From: Streptomyces sioyaensis
GTDB lineage: Bacteria > Actinomycetota > Actinomycetes > Streptomycetales > Streptomycetaceae
Reading direction: 5' to 3'
Assembly: GCF_004122735.1 (NCBI RefSeq)
Contig: NZ_SDIF01000036.1
Location: 1 to 58,896, forward strand
Length of the DNA: 58,896 bases
Shown here: positions 51,661 through 58,896 of the stretch, in pieces
How the letters are laid out: every line of letters starts with the position of its first letter
How positions within the stretch are numbered: the first letter of the stretch is position 1
The notes under the pieces: generated by a model
Seen by the model: the letters and a program-made list of their open reading frames with translations, nothing else
What the model was told of the DNA's origin: nothing
Databases searched by the model: none
Program-made: the position numbers and the translations under genes

Positions 51661-52485
51661 ATGTCCGCATACCCCTCCGCCCCGCAGCTCGTCGACCTGT
51701 TCAACTGGGCCTCGCCCGGCATGGTGGTCACCGACGGCGAAGGCCGCGTGGTGCTGGCCAACAAGGCCGCCAAGCAGCTCCTCCCGGACGCCTCCGCGCC
51801 CGGTGCGGAGGTCGCCGCGGCCCTCGGCGTCGAGGACTACCAGGCTCTGCTGGCCTCGCGTTCCGTCGTCGAGAACCGCGAAGTCCCCTTCTCCCACGCC
51901 GACTTCCCGCAGGGCTACGCCAACCTGGGCTTCGGCGAGGCCGACGGGACCGTCTACGGCTTCTGGGCGCTGCGCCCCACGACGACCTACCCCACCCCCT
52001 CCCCCAAGCCGGCCCCGCAGGAGGCGACGACCGCTACGGCATGGATCGCCCGGGTCGACGCGCCCGACGCGGACTACACGCCCGTGACCGAGGACGCCGT
52101 TCCGCTGGTCAGGGCGTACTACGACCACTGCCCCGTCGCCATCCACCTGATCGAGGAGGACGGCACCGTCGCCCACGCCAACTGGAAGGACATCGCGATC
52201 GTCGGCGCGACCGAGGCCCCGGACAGCTACGTGGGCCACCACATCCGGCAGATCTACGCCGACAAGGAGATCGTCGAGGACTTCCTCGGCCGCTGGGACG
52301 ACGACGCCCCGATCATCGACTTCCGTGCGGACTTCCTGAACAAGGGGGAGCGCGTGCCGGTCGTCATCTTCTCCACCGCCAACGTCGAGGGCGGAACGCT
52401 CAAGAACACCCGCTGCTTCGTCTTCCCCGACAACGAGCCGGGCCGGAAGCGCGACCGGGTGACCGCGCTCGACCTCGCCTTCTGA
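51661..52485 (+). CDS. PAS-PAS sensor-only protein
   Basis: A 274-residue protein with two PAS domains: residues about 8-110 (LFNWASPGMVVTDGEGRVVLANKAAKQLL) and about 148-262 (YYDHCPVAIHLIEEDGTVAHANWKDIAIVG). They are joined by a Pro/Thr-rich linker. No kinase, HTH or cyclase domain follows. It could be a redox, gas or ligand sensor that signals by protein contact, or a catalytic PAS-fold protein. ATG 51661. Placed just upstream of the nitrate transporter and reductase, so sensing of nitrate, nitrite, NO or oxygen is an attractive guess. Confidence 0.8.
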   Translation: MSAYPSAPQLVDLFNWASPGMVVTDGEGRVVLANKAAKQLLPDASAPGAEVAAALGVEDYQALLASRSVVENREVPFSHADFPQGYANLGFGEADGTVYGFWALRPTTTYPTPSPKPAPQEATTATAWIARVDAPDADYTPVTEDAVPLVRAYYDHCPVAIHLIEEDGTVAHANWKDIAIVGATEAPDSYVGHHIRQIYADKEIVEDFLGRWDDDAPIIDFRADFLNKGERVPVVIFSTANVEGGTLKNTRCFVFPDNEPGRKRDRVTALDLAF

Positions 52486-52495
52486 CCTCGTCACC

Positions 52496-52524
52496 GGGGC
52501 GGCCGTGCCGGACACGGCCGCCCC
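52496..52524. terminator. 12-bp perfect hairpin between the PAS gene and narK
   Basis: GGGGCGGCCGTG pairs with CACGGCCGCCCC around CCGGA, 10 nt after the PAS stop and 38 nt before the narK start. It may act as a partial terminator, making the PAS mRNA more abundant than that of the downstream genes. Confidence 0.75.
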
Positions 52525-52562
52525 GGCGGGTCCAACCGGCTTTCGACTTCCAGGAGTGGGCA

Positions 52563-53942
52563 GTGGCAGCGCAACCAGCGGTCCGGGGACGGTGGATCTC
52601 CGACTGGGACCCTGAGGACGAGGTGGCCTGGCGGGACGGCGGGAAGCGCGTCGCCCGACGCAACCTCGCCGTGTCGATCGCCTCCGAGCACGTCGGCTTC
52701 TCGGTGTGGAGCCTGTGGTCGGTCCTCGTTCTGTTCATGACTCCACAGATCGGTCTCGGCTTCGACCCCGGGCAGAAGTTCCTCCTCGTGATCATCCCGA
52801 CCGTGGTGGGCGCGGCGTTGCGTCTGCCCTACAGCTACGCGGTGACGCGCTTCGGCGGCCGCAACTGGACGGTGTTCGCCACCGCGCTCCTGCTCATACC
52901 GGCCCTGCTCGCGCTGTACTTCGTGCAGCGCCCCGGCACCGATCTCTGGGTCTTTCTGGTGATCGGGGCGCTGACCGGCGTCGGAGGCGGCAACTTCGCC
53001 TCGTCCATGACCAACATCACGGCGTTCTTTCCGCTGCGTCACCAGGGCTGGGCGCTGGGTCTGAACGCGGGCGGCGGCAATGTCGGTGTCGCCGTGGTCC
53101 AGCTCCTCGGCCTGCTGGTCATCTCGGTGGCGGGCGACACCCACCCCGCGTACGTCGTGGCCGCCTATCTGCCGCTGATCGTCGTCATCAGCCTCCTCGC
53201 CTTCCTGCGGATGGACAACGTCGCCGGGGTGCGCACCGAGCGGGGCGCGCAACGGGAGGCCGCCGCCGACCGCGCCACATGGTGGATCTCCCTGCTCTAC
53301 ATTGGCACCTTCGGCTCCTTCATCGGGTACGCGTTCGCCTTCGGCCTGGTCCTGCAGTACGAATTCGGCTCCACGCCGCTGGAGGCCGTCTCGTTCACGT
53401 TCCTCGGGCCGCTGCTCGGTTCGTTCGCCCGTCCGCTCGGCGGCCTGCTCGCGGACCGGGTCGGCGGAGCGGTGGTCACCTTCTGGAACTTCCTCGCCAT
53501 GGCGGCGGGCACCGTACTGCTCCTGATTGCCTCGGCGCGGCACTCCTTCGCCCTGTTCACCACCGGGTTCATCGCCCTCTTCGTCCTGAGCGGCCTGGGC
53601 AACGGCTCCACGTACAAGATGATCCCGGCCGTCTTCAACCACCGGGCGGAGCAGGCGATCCTGGCCGGCCACGACGCTCCCCCCGCCTTCGCCCGGGCGC
53701 GCCGCCTGTCGGGTGCGGTCATCGCCATCGCCGGGACCGTCGGGGCGCTCGGCGGCGCCGGCGTCAACGCGGCCTTCCGCCTCTCGTACCACTCCGGCAC
53801 GGGTACCGGTGCCCCCGCGTTCTGCGCCTTCCTCGGCTACTACGCCCTGTGCATGGCCGTGACCTGGGCGGTCTTCCTGCGGCGCACTCCGCAGGCCGCG
53901 TCCGGCCCGGTCGCCGCGCGTCGGGAAGGCAGCCATGTCTGA
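52563..53942 (+). CDS. narK: NarK-family nitrate/nitrite MFS transporter
   Basis: A 459-residue MFS carrier with 12 helices and the two nitrate signature segments of the NarK/NNP family: GGGNFASSMTNITAFFP (about residues 140-156) and GLGNGSTYKMIPAVF (about 346-360). Substrate-binding arginines are plausible in LRLPYSYAVTRFGGRN and GSFARPLGG. It takes up nitrate or exchanges nitrate and nitrite. GTG 52563 has a CAGGAG site. Its stop overlaps the reductase start by 8 nt, so nitrate import and reduction are physically coupled in expression. Confidence 0.93.
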   Translation: MAAQPAVRGRWISDWDPEDEVAWRDGGKRVARRNLAVSIASEHVGFSVWSLWSVLVLFMTPQIGLGFDPGQKFLLVIIPTVVGAALRLPYSYAVTRFGGRNWTVFATALLLIPALLALYFVQRPGTDLWVFLVIGALTGVGGGNFASSMTNITAFFPLRHQGWALGLNAGGGNVGVAVVQLLGLLVISVAGDTHPAYVVAAYLPLIVVISLLAFLRMDNVAGVRTERGAQREAAADRATWWISLLYIGTFGSFIGYAFAFGLVLQYEFGSTPLEAVSFTFLGPLLGSFARPLGGLLADRVGGAVVTFWNFLAMAAGTVLLLIASARHSFALFTTGFIALFVLSGLGNGSTYKMIPAVFNHRAEQAILAGHDAPPAFARARRLSGAVIAIAGTVGALGGAGVNAAFRLSYHSGTGTGAPAFCAFLGYYALCMAVTWAVFLRRTPQAASGPVAARREGSHV

Positions 53943-56900
53943 GCACGGTCACCCTGCGGGGGAGGTGGCGACCCACTGCCCGTACTGCGCCCTGCAGTGC
54001 GCCACCCTGCTGCGCCGGGACGGGGACGGGGCACCGGAGGTCAGGCCGCACCCCGACTTCCCCGTCAACCAGGGCAGCCTGTGCCAGAAGGGCTGGACGG
54101 CGCCCGAGCTCCTGAACGTCACCGACCGGCTGCGCCACCCCTGGGTGCGCGACGGGAAGGCGGAGCCCCGGCCCGCGAGCTGGGACGAGGCCCTCGACCG
54201 GGTCGCGGCGACGCTGCGCGCGCTGCGCACGGCCCACGGGCCGGACGCGGTGGCCGTACTGGGCGGCGGGGGCCTCACCAACGAAAAGGCCTACCTGCTC
54301 GGGAAGTTCGCCCGGGTGGCCCTCGGGACCAGCCGGATCGACTACAACGGGCGGTTTTGCATGTCCTCCGCGGCGGCCGCCTCCATCGGCGCCTTCGGCG
54401 TGGACCGCGGTCTGCCCTTCCCGGTGACCGACCTCGGGCAGGCGGACGTGGTCCTGCTCGCCGGGGCGAACCCGGCGGAGACCATGCCGCCGCTCATGCG
54501 CCACCTGGAACGGCCCGAGCTGATCGTGGTGGACCCCCGGCGCACGCCGACGGCCCGGCGCGCCGCCGTCCATCTCCAGCCCGCCCCCGGCACCGATCTC
54601 CCGCTCGCCCTCGGCCTGTTGCACCTCGCGGTCACCGAGGGGCACGCGGACCTGGCGTACATCGGCGCGCGCACCACCGGTTTCGCCGCGGCCCGGGAGA
54701 TCGCCGCGGCCTGGACGCCCGAGCGGGTGGCCGAGGTCACGGGGGTGCCCGAGGCCACGCTGCGGCAGGCGGTCCGTCTGCTCGCCGGGGCGCGCCGCGG
54801 CTACGTCCTGACCGGGCGCGGCTCCGAACAGCACCGCGACGGCACCGACACCGTCTCGGCGTTCATCAACCTCGCCCTCGCCCTGGGGCTGCCCGGCACG
54901 GAGGGCAGCGGTTTCGGCTGCCTGACCGGGCAGGGCAACGGGCAGGGCGGACGCGAGATGGGGCAGAAGGCCGACCAGCTGCCCGGCTACCGTTCGATCA
55001 CGGACCCGCGGGCGCGTCGCCACCTGGCCTCGGTGTGGCGCACCGAGGCCGAGCGGCTTCCGGGCCCGGGGCCGAGCGCCTACGAACTGCTCGACTCGAT
55101 CGGCACCGCCGACGGGCCGCGCGCGCTCCTGGTCTTCGGCACCAACCCGGTCGTCTCCGCGCCGAACGCGGCGCACATCGGCGCCCGCCTGGCCGCCCTC
55201 GACCTGCTCGTGGTCGCGGACTTCGTGCCGTCCGAGACGGCCCAACTCGCCGATGTGGTCCTGCCGGTGACCCAGTGGGCCGAGGAGGAGGGCACCCTGA
55301 CCGGCCTGGACGGACGGGTGCTGCGCCGCCGCCGGCTGCTCGACCCGCCGAGCGGCGTACGCAGCGATCTGGACGTCCTGCACGGCCTGGCCGTACGCCT
55401 CGACGCCCCCGGCGGGGACTACCCGCGCGCGCCCCGCGCGGTCTTCGACGAGCTGCGCCGCGCTTCCCAGGGAGGAACCGCCGACTACGCGGGCATCAGC
55501 TACGACCGTCTCGATGCCGGTCAGACCCTGCACTGGCCCTGCCCCGAGGACGGGCACCCCGGCACGCCCCGGATGTTCCTCGACGGCTTCGGGCACCCGG
55601 ACGGCAGGGCGCGGTTCACCCCGGTCGTCGCCGGGCCGCCGGGCGAGGAGCCGAGCCCCGGCTATCCGCTGCGGGCCACCACCGGCCGGGTTCTCGCGCA
55701 CTATCAGTCGGGGGCGCAGACGCGGCGGGTGCGCCCGCTGCGCGACGCCGCGCCGGAGCCGTTCGTCGAGCTGCACCCCGACACCGCGGCCCGCCTCGGC
55801 GTGCGCGACGGGGAGACCGCCCGGGTCACCTCACCGCGCGGCAGCATGCTGGCCCGCGCCCGCCTGGTGGCCGACCTGCGCCCGGACACGGTGTTCGCGC
55901 CCTTCCACTACGCCGGGGACGGCCGGGCCAACCTGCTGACCGGCGCCGCCCTCGACCCGCGCAGCGGCATGCCCGAGTTCAAGCTCAGCGCCGTCCGCGT
56001 GGAGCCCTGCGCGGGCGCGGACGAGCGGCCGGCGGCGGCCCCGCGCACGGAGGCCCCGGTGTGTCTGTGCAACAACGTGTCGCGGCGGCAGCTGGAGGAG
56101 GCGTGGCACGCGGGGGCGCGCGACGTCGCGGGCCTCGCCGCCGCCACGCGGGCCACCACCGGATGCGGCGGGTGCGTGCTGGACGTGCGGGACATCATCG
56201 GGCAGCTCGACGGGTCCGCGCCGCCGCCGGAGCCGGCCGTGTCCCCCGCGGTCCCGTTCCCCGGCCCCGCGGAGGGCCCCGGCACCCTGGTCGTGATCGG
56301 TCACGGCATGGTCGGCCAGCGGCTGCTCGCGACGCTGCGCTCGCGCGACCGGACGGGCCGGTGGCGCGTGGTCGTCCTGGCCGAGGAGGGCCGTCCTGCC
56401 TACGACCGGGTCTCCCTCTCGTCCTATCTGGACGGCAAGAGCGCCGAGGACCTCAGCCTGGTGGACGCCGATCTGCTCGCCGACCCCCTGGTCGAGCTGC
56501 GTCCGGGGTGTCCCGCCGTCGCCGTGGATCCCGCGGCACGCACGGTGCGCACCGCGGCCGGCGACGTGCTCGGCTACGACGCGCTGGTCCTCGCGACCGG
56601 CTCGCGCCCCTTCGTCCCGCCGGTGCCGGGCCGGGACAGCGCCGGCTGCTTCGTCTACCGGACCTTCGAGGACCTCGACGCGATCCGCGCCGCGGCGGGC
56701 GAGGACCGGCCGTGCGTGGTGATCGGCGGCGGTGTCCTCGGCCTGGAGGCCGCGAGCGCGCTCCAGGGCCTCGGCATGCGCCCGCATGTCGTGGAGCGCG
56801 CGCCGCGCGTCCTGGCGGCGCAGCTCGACGAGGCCGAAAGCCGGGACATGGCCCGGCAGTTGACCGATGTGGGGCTGCGCCTGCACTGCGGGACCGGCGT

Positions 56901-57279
56901 CACGCGCATCACGGCCGGTCCGGACGGCGGGGTGCGGTCCGTCGCGCTCGACGACGGAAGCGTCCTGGAGGCGGACCTGGTCGTGTTCTCGGCGGGCATC
57001 GTCCCGGCGGACGACCTCGCGGGGCAGGCCGGCCTCGCGCGGGGCGAGCGCGGCGGTTTCCTGGTCGACCGGCACTGCCGCACCGCCGATCCCCGGATCT
57101 GGGCGGTCGGCGAGTGCGCGGCGGTCGCGGGGCGCTGCTACGGAGTCGTCGCGCCCGGCTACCGGATGGCCGACATGGTGGCCCGGCACCTCCTGGGTGA
57201 ACCGGCCCCCGCATTCACCGCGCCCGACGTACCGACCCGATTGAAGCTCGTCGGGGCCGCCGGGGCCGCGATGGCGTGA
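53935..57279 (+). CDS. Fused molybdopterin nitrate reductase / ferredoxin-like / FAD-NAD(P)H oxidoreductase
   Basis: A 1114-residue, three-part cytoplasmic enzyme. Residues 1-690 are an assimilatory (NasA/NarB-type) nitrate reductase: [4Fe-4S] ligands C15, C18, C22 and C50, and a Mo-ligating Cys142 in NGRFCMSS. Residues about 708-750 are a BFD-like [2Fe-2S] domain (C710, C712, C744, C747). Residues about 783-1100 are a NirB-like FAD/NAD(P)H reductase with GHGMVGQRL and GGGVLGLE. It should pass electrons from NAD(P)H to the Mo centre and reduce nitrate to nitrite. It ends right after the FAD module (TRLKLVGAAGAAMA); the siroheme nitrite reductase part of NirB is absent. No nirD, siroheme or molybdenum-cofactor genes are near. 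Confidence 0.92.
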   Translation: MSEHGHPAGEVATHCPYCALQCATLLRRDGDGAPEVRPHPDFPVNQGSLCQKGWTAPELLNVTDRLRHPWVRDGKAEPRPASWDEALDRVAATLRALRTAHGPDAVAVLGGGGLTNEKAYLLGKFARVALGTSRIDYNGRFCMSSAAAASIGAFGVDRGLPFPVTDLGQADVVLLAGANPAETMPPLMRHLERPELIVVDPRRTPTARRAAVHLQPAPGTDLPLALGLLHLAVTEGHADLAYIGARTTGFAAAREIAAAWTPERVAEVTGVPEATLRQAVRLLAGARRGYVLTGRGSEQHRDGTDTVSAFINLALALGLPGTEGSGFGCLTGQGNGQGGREMGQKADQLPGYRSITDPRARRHLASVWRTEAERLPGPGPSAYELLDSIGTADGPRALLVFGTNPVVSAPNAAHIGARLAALDLLVVADFVPSETAQLADVVLPVTQWAEEEGTLTGLDGRVLRRRRLLDPPSGVRSDLDVLHGLAVRLDAPGGDYPRAPRAVFDELRRASQGGTADYAGISYDRLDAGQTLHWPCPEDGHPGTPRMFLDGFGHPDGRARFTPVVAGPPGEEPSPGYPLRATTGRVLAHYQSGAQTRRVRPLRDAAPEPFVELHPDTAARLGVRDGETARVTSPRGSMLARARLVADLRPDTVFAPFHYAGDGRANLLTGAALDPRSGMPEFKLSAVRVEPCAGADERPAAAPRTEAPVCLCNNVSRRQLEEAWHAGARDVAGLAAATRATTGCGGCVLDVRDIIGQLDGSAPPPEPAVSPAVPFPGPAEGPGTLVVIGHGMVGQRLLATLRSRDRTGRWRVVVLAEEGRPAYDRVSLSSYLDGKSAEDLSLVDADLLADPLVELRPGCPAVAVDPAARTVRTAAGDVLGYDALVLATGSRPFVPPVPGRDSAGCFVYRTFEDLDAIRAAAGEDRPCVVIGGGVLGLEAASALQGLGMRPHVVERAPRVLAAQLDEAESRDMARQLTDVGLRLHCGTGVTRITAGPDGGVRSVALDDGSVLEADLVVFSAGIVPADDLAGQAGLARGERGGFLVDRHCRTADPRIWAVGECAAVAGRCYGVVAPGYRMADMVARHLLGEPAPAFTAPDVPTRLKLVGAAGAAMA

Positions 57280-57367
57280 TCGGACCACCGCGTTCACCGA
57301 CCTCGCCGACCCACCACCCGACGCAGCGGACACCTGCACGCCCACGCACTCACGGAGCCGGACACCC

Positions 57368-58558
57368 ATGACAGTTCAGCAGGCCACACCATGCGAGCGG
57401 CCCGTCGCCGACCGTTTCGACTACCACGACCCCCTGTTCCAGGCCGACCCCTGGCAGGTGTACCAGGCGATGCGGGAGGCCGGGCCGGTCCACTTCTCCG
57501 AAGCGGCGAACTGCTACGTCGTCGTCGGCCACGACGCGGTCAAGGAGGGGCTGTCCCACGACGCCGTGGTCGCGGACTTCCCGCTGCGCACCAGCCGCCG
57601 CACCTTCGGCCGGAACCTCCTCGACCTCGACGGCGCGGCGCACCGGGCCTTCCGCAAGCACATCGCCCCTCTGCTGGGCGCACGGGCCGTGCGCTCCTAC
57701 CTCCCCACGGCGATCGTGCCGATCGTCGAGGAGACCGTCGCGGCCCTGGAGCCCGGTGTGGCGACGCCCGTCGTGGAGCAGATCTCGGCGGTGGTGCCCT
57801 ACCGGCTGATGTGCGGCCTGATGGGGCTGCCCGCGTCCGACGCGCGATGGCTGTACGAGCAGATGCGGCCCATCGCCCGGACCCTGGACTACCCGCCCGA
57901 CACCTCGGCGGACGTGCAGCAGGCCAAGGCCGTGGTCGAGGCGTATCTGCGCGGCCTCGTCTCCCAGGACGCGATCCCCCGCGACACGATGACCGGCCGC
58001 ATCCTCGACGCCATGCGGGACAGTCCGGACCCGTTCGACGTCGCCGATGTCCTGGCGACGCTGCTGCTCGTGCTGCTCGCGGGGACCGAGACCAGCATCG
58101 CCGGCATCACCAACACGTTGCACGGTCTCGCCGTGCAGCCGGGCGCCCTGGAGCAGTGCCGTACCAAGGACGACGCGGTGCGCGTCGTCCGCGAGGTGCT
58201 GCGCCTGCACCCGCCCGTCCACTCCGTCCTGCGCTTCGCCGAGCGGGACTTCTCCCTGGGCGGTACGCACATCCAGCGGCGGTATCCGCTCCTCTTCTCC
58301 CTGGCGAGCGCGAACCGGGACGCCACGGTCTTCGGCCACCCCGACGCCTTCGACCCGGACCGCCGGGAACGCAGCTCGCTGGCCTTCGCCACCGGGCCGC
58401 ACGCCTGTCCGGGGATGAACCTCGCCGAGACGGAGTTCGCCGAGATCTGTGTGCACCTGGCCCGCCGGTTCACCTCGCTCACGGTCGTTCCCGGCAGCGA
58501 CACGGAGCACGGCCACTCCTTCCGCCACGCCCCCGACCTGTCCCTCGTCCTCTCCTGA
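57368..58558 (+). CDS. Cytochrome P450
   Basis: A 396-residue bacterial P450. The I-helix motif is LLAGTETS, the K-helix EVLR and the heme-binding loop FATGPHACPG, with the axial Cys at about 347. The N terminus (DPLFQADPWQVYQAMREAGPVHF) is that of soluble class I enzymes that need ferredoxin. No ferredoxin gene is adjacent. It could oxidise a carrier-bound substrate, given the acyl carrier protein gene next to it, or use a nitrogen oxide, given the nitrate genes before it; both are inference. ATG 57368. Confidence 0.95.
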   Translation: MTVQQATPCERPVADRFDYHDPLFQADPWQVYQAMREAGPVHFSEAANCYVVVGHDAVKEGLSHDAVVADFPLRTSRRTFGRNLLDLDGAAHRAFRKHIAPLLGARAVRSYLPTAIVPIVEETVAALEPGVATPVVEQISAVVPYRLMCGLMGLPASDARWLYEQMRPIARTLDYPPDTSADVQQAKAVVEAYLRGLVSQDAIPRDTMTGRILDAMRDSPDPFDVADVLATLLLVLLAGTETSIAGITNTLHGLAVQPGALEQCRTKDDAVRVVREVLRLHPPVHSVLRFAERDFSLGGTHIQRRYPLLFSLASANRDATVFGHPDAFDPDRRERSSLAFATGPHACPGMNLAETEFAEICVHLARRFTSLTVVPGSDTEHGHSFRHAPDLSLVLS

Positions 58559-58621
58559 GCCCTGCTCCGGCAGGACTCCGAGCCCACTACTGACGCGCAC
58601 CAACGCACCAGGAGACACACC

Positions 58622-58876
58622 ATGACCGACGCCGTCCTCGCCCGACTGACCGACTGGATCAAGGACAAGAACCCCGAGGCGCAGGAGATACCCGAGGACC
58701 TGGACATCGTGGAGACCCGGACGGTCACCTCCCTCCAGTTCGTGGAGTTCCTGCTGTACATCGAGGAGTTGCGGGGCTCCGCCATCCCCTCCGAGGAGAT
58801 GGACATCGACTCCTTCCGCACCCTGCGCTCCATCGTCGACCGCCACTTCGCCCCGACCCTCACGGCAGGAGAGTGA
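58622..58876 (+). CDS. Acyl carrier protein with an atypical attachment motif
   Basis: An 84-residue helical carrier protein. The phosphopantetheine serine is probably Ser37 in VTSLQFVEFL, where the usual Asp of D-S-L is replaced by Thr. Acidic helix 2 residues (FLLYIEELRG) for partner binding are present. ATG 58622 follows AGGAG. It starts 63 nt after the P450 stop. It would hold an acyl or aminoacyl substrate for the P450 or another tailoring enzyme. Confidence 0.85.
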   Translation: MTDAVLARLTDWIKDKNPEAQEIPEDLDIVETRTVTSLQFVEFLLYIEELRGSAIPSEEMDIDSFRTLRSIVDRHFAPTLTAGE

Positions 58877-58878
58877 CC

Positions 58879-58896
58879 ATGCCCCCTTCCCCCTCC
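58879..58896 (+). CDS. Start of the next gene, cut by the window edge
   Basis: ATG at 58879 is preceded by AGGAGAGTG with good spacing and lies 2 nt after the ACP stop codon, so it is very likely co-transcribed. Only six codons (MPPSPS) are visible; the product cannot be named. Confidence 0.65.

Overview
The window is a chromosomal segment of a Streptomyces (or very close actinomycete). The evidence is very high GC at third codon positions, frequent GTG starts, many 4-bp ATGA/GTGA gene overlaps, leaderless promoters, and three diagnostic regulators that match their Streptomyces families almost residue for residue: BldG (850-1191), Crp (24959-25633) and WblA (32017-32358). From memory these are SCO3549, SCO3571 and SCO3579 in S. 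coelicolor, so about 1-37.6 kb is conserved core chromosome.

Core part. 304-1191: the bldG anti-anti-sigma gene and its anti-sigma partner. 1354-9144: an MrfA/YprA-like DEAH helicase facing a compact actinobacterial Tad/Flp-type secretion operon (CpaE-like, CpaF ATPase, two TadB/TadC-like membrane proteins, DUF4244 pilin-like, two TadE-like proteins). 9.6-21.4 kb: HAD phosphatase, Fic-like protein, CooC-like ATPase, a SulP transporter fused to a carbonic anhydrase, acetyl-CoA synthetase with a DasR-like operator candidate, NhaA, a small membrane protein, an alpha/beta hydrolase and a short ORF. 21.4-37.6 kb: MarP-like membrane serine protease, CoA-type Nudix hydrolase, endonuclease III with a long AKKTA-repeat tail, Crp, nucleotidyltransferase, MBL-fold and Nudix hydrolases, RidA, DUF4177 protein, two tandem ArsA-like ATPases, WblA, a bifunctional penicillin-binding protein, YqeY, a metallophosphoesterase and a Pr6Pr membrane protein.

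Boundary. A tRNA-Pro(CGG) gene at 37624-37697 is followed by a long hairpin and about 330 bp of gene-free, partly repeated DNA. Everything to its right looks accessory.

Accessory part 1 (38.0-45.4 kb): a minus-strand operon with a leucine attenuation leader (peptide with four consecutive Leu codons and two mutually exclusive hairpins), a LeuA-type synthase, an ABC ATPase, an Fsr-like MFS exporter and a GarR-like dehydrogenase. A divergent FadR-type GntR gene has copies of the same 16-bp operator-like sequence in front of both transcription units. An IlvA-type threonine ammonia-lyase follows. The theme is branched-chain keto-acid metabolism.

Accessory part 2 (45.6-58.9 kb, running off the right edge): a degenerate IS701-like protein, a GAF/PucR-type regulator, a SAM methyltransferase, a cupin, an unknown protein, an SDR, a PAS-PAS protein, a NarK-type nitrate/nitrite transporter, a fused molybdopterin nitrate reductase/ferredoxin-like/FAD oxidoreductase, a cytochrome P450, an acyl carrier protein and the first codons of another gene. 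A nitrate importer and nitrate reductase without a siroheme nitrite reductase, transcribed with a P450 and a carrier protein, suggests a biosynthetic cluster that makes its own nitrite or another reactive N-oxide. This is the most promising undescribed system in the window.
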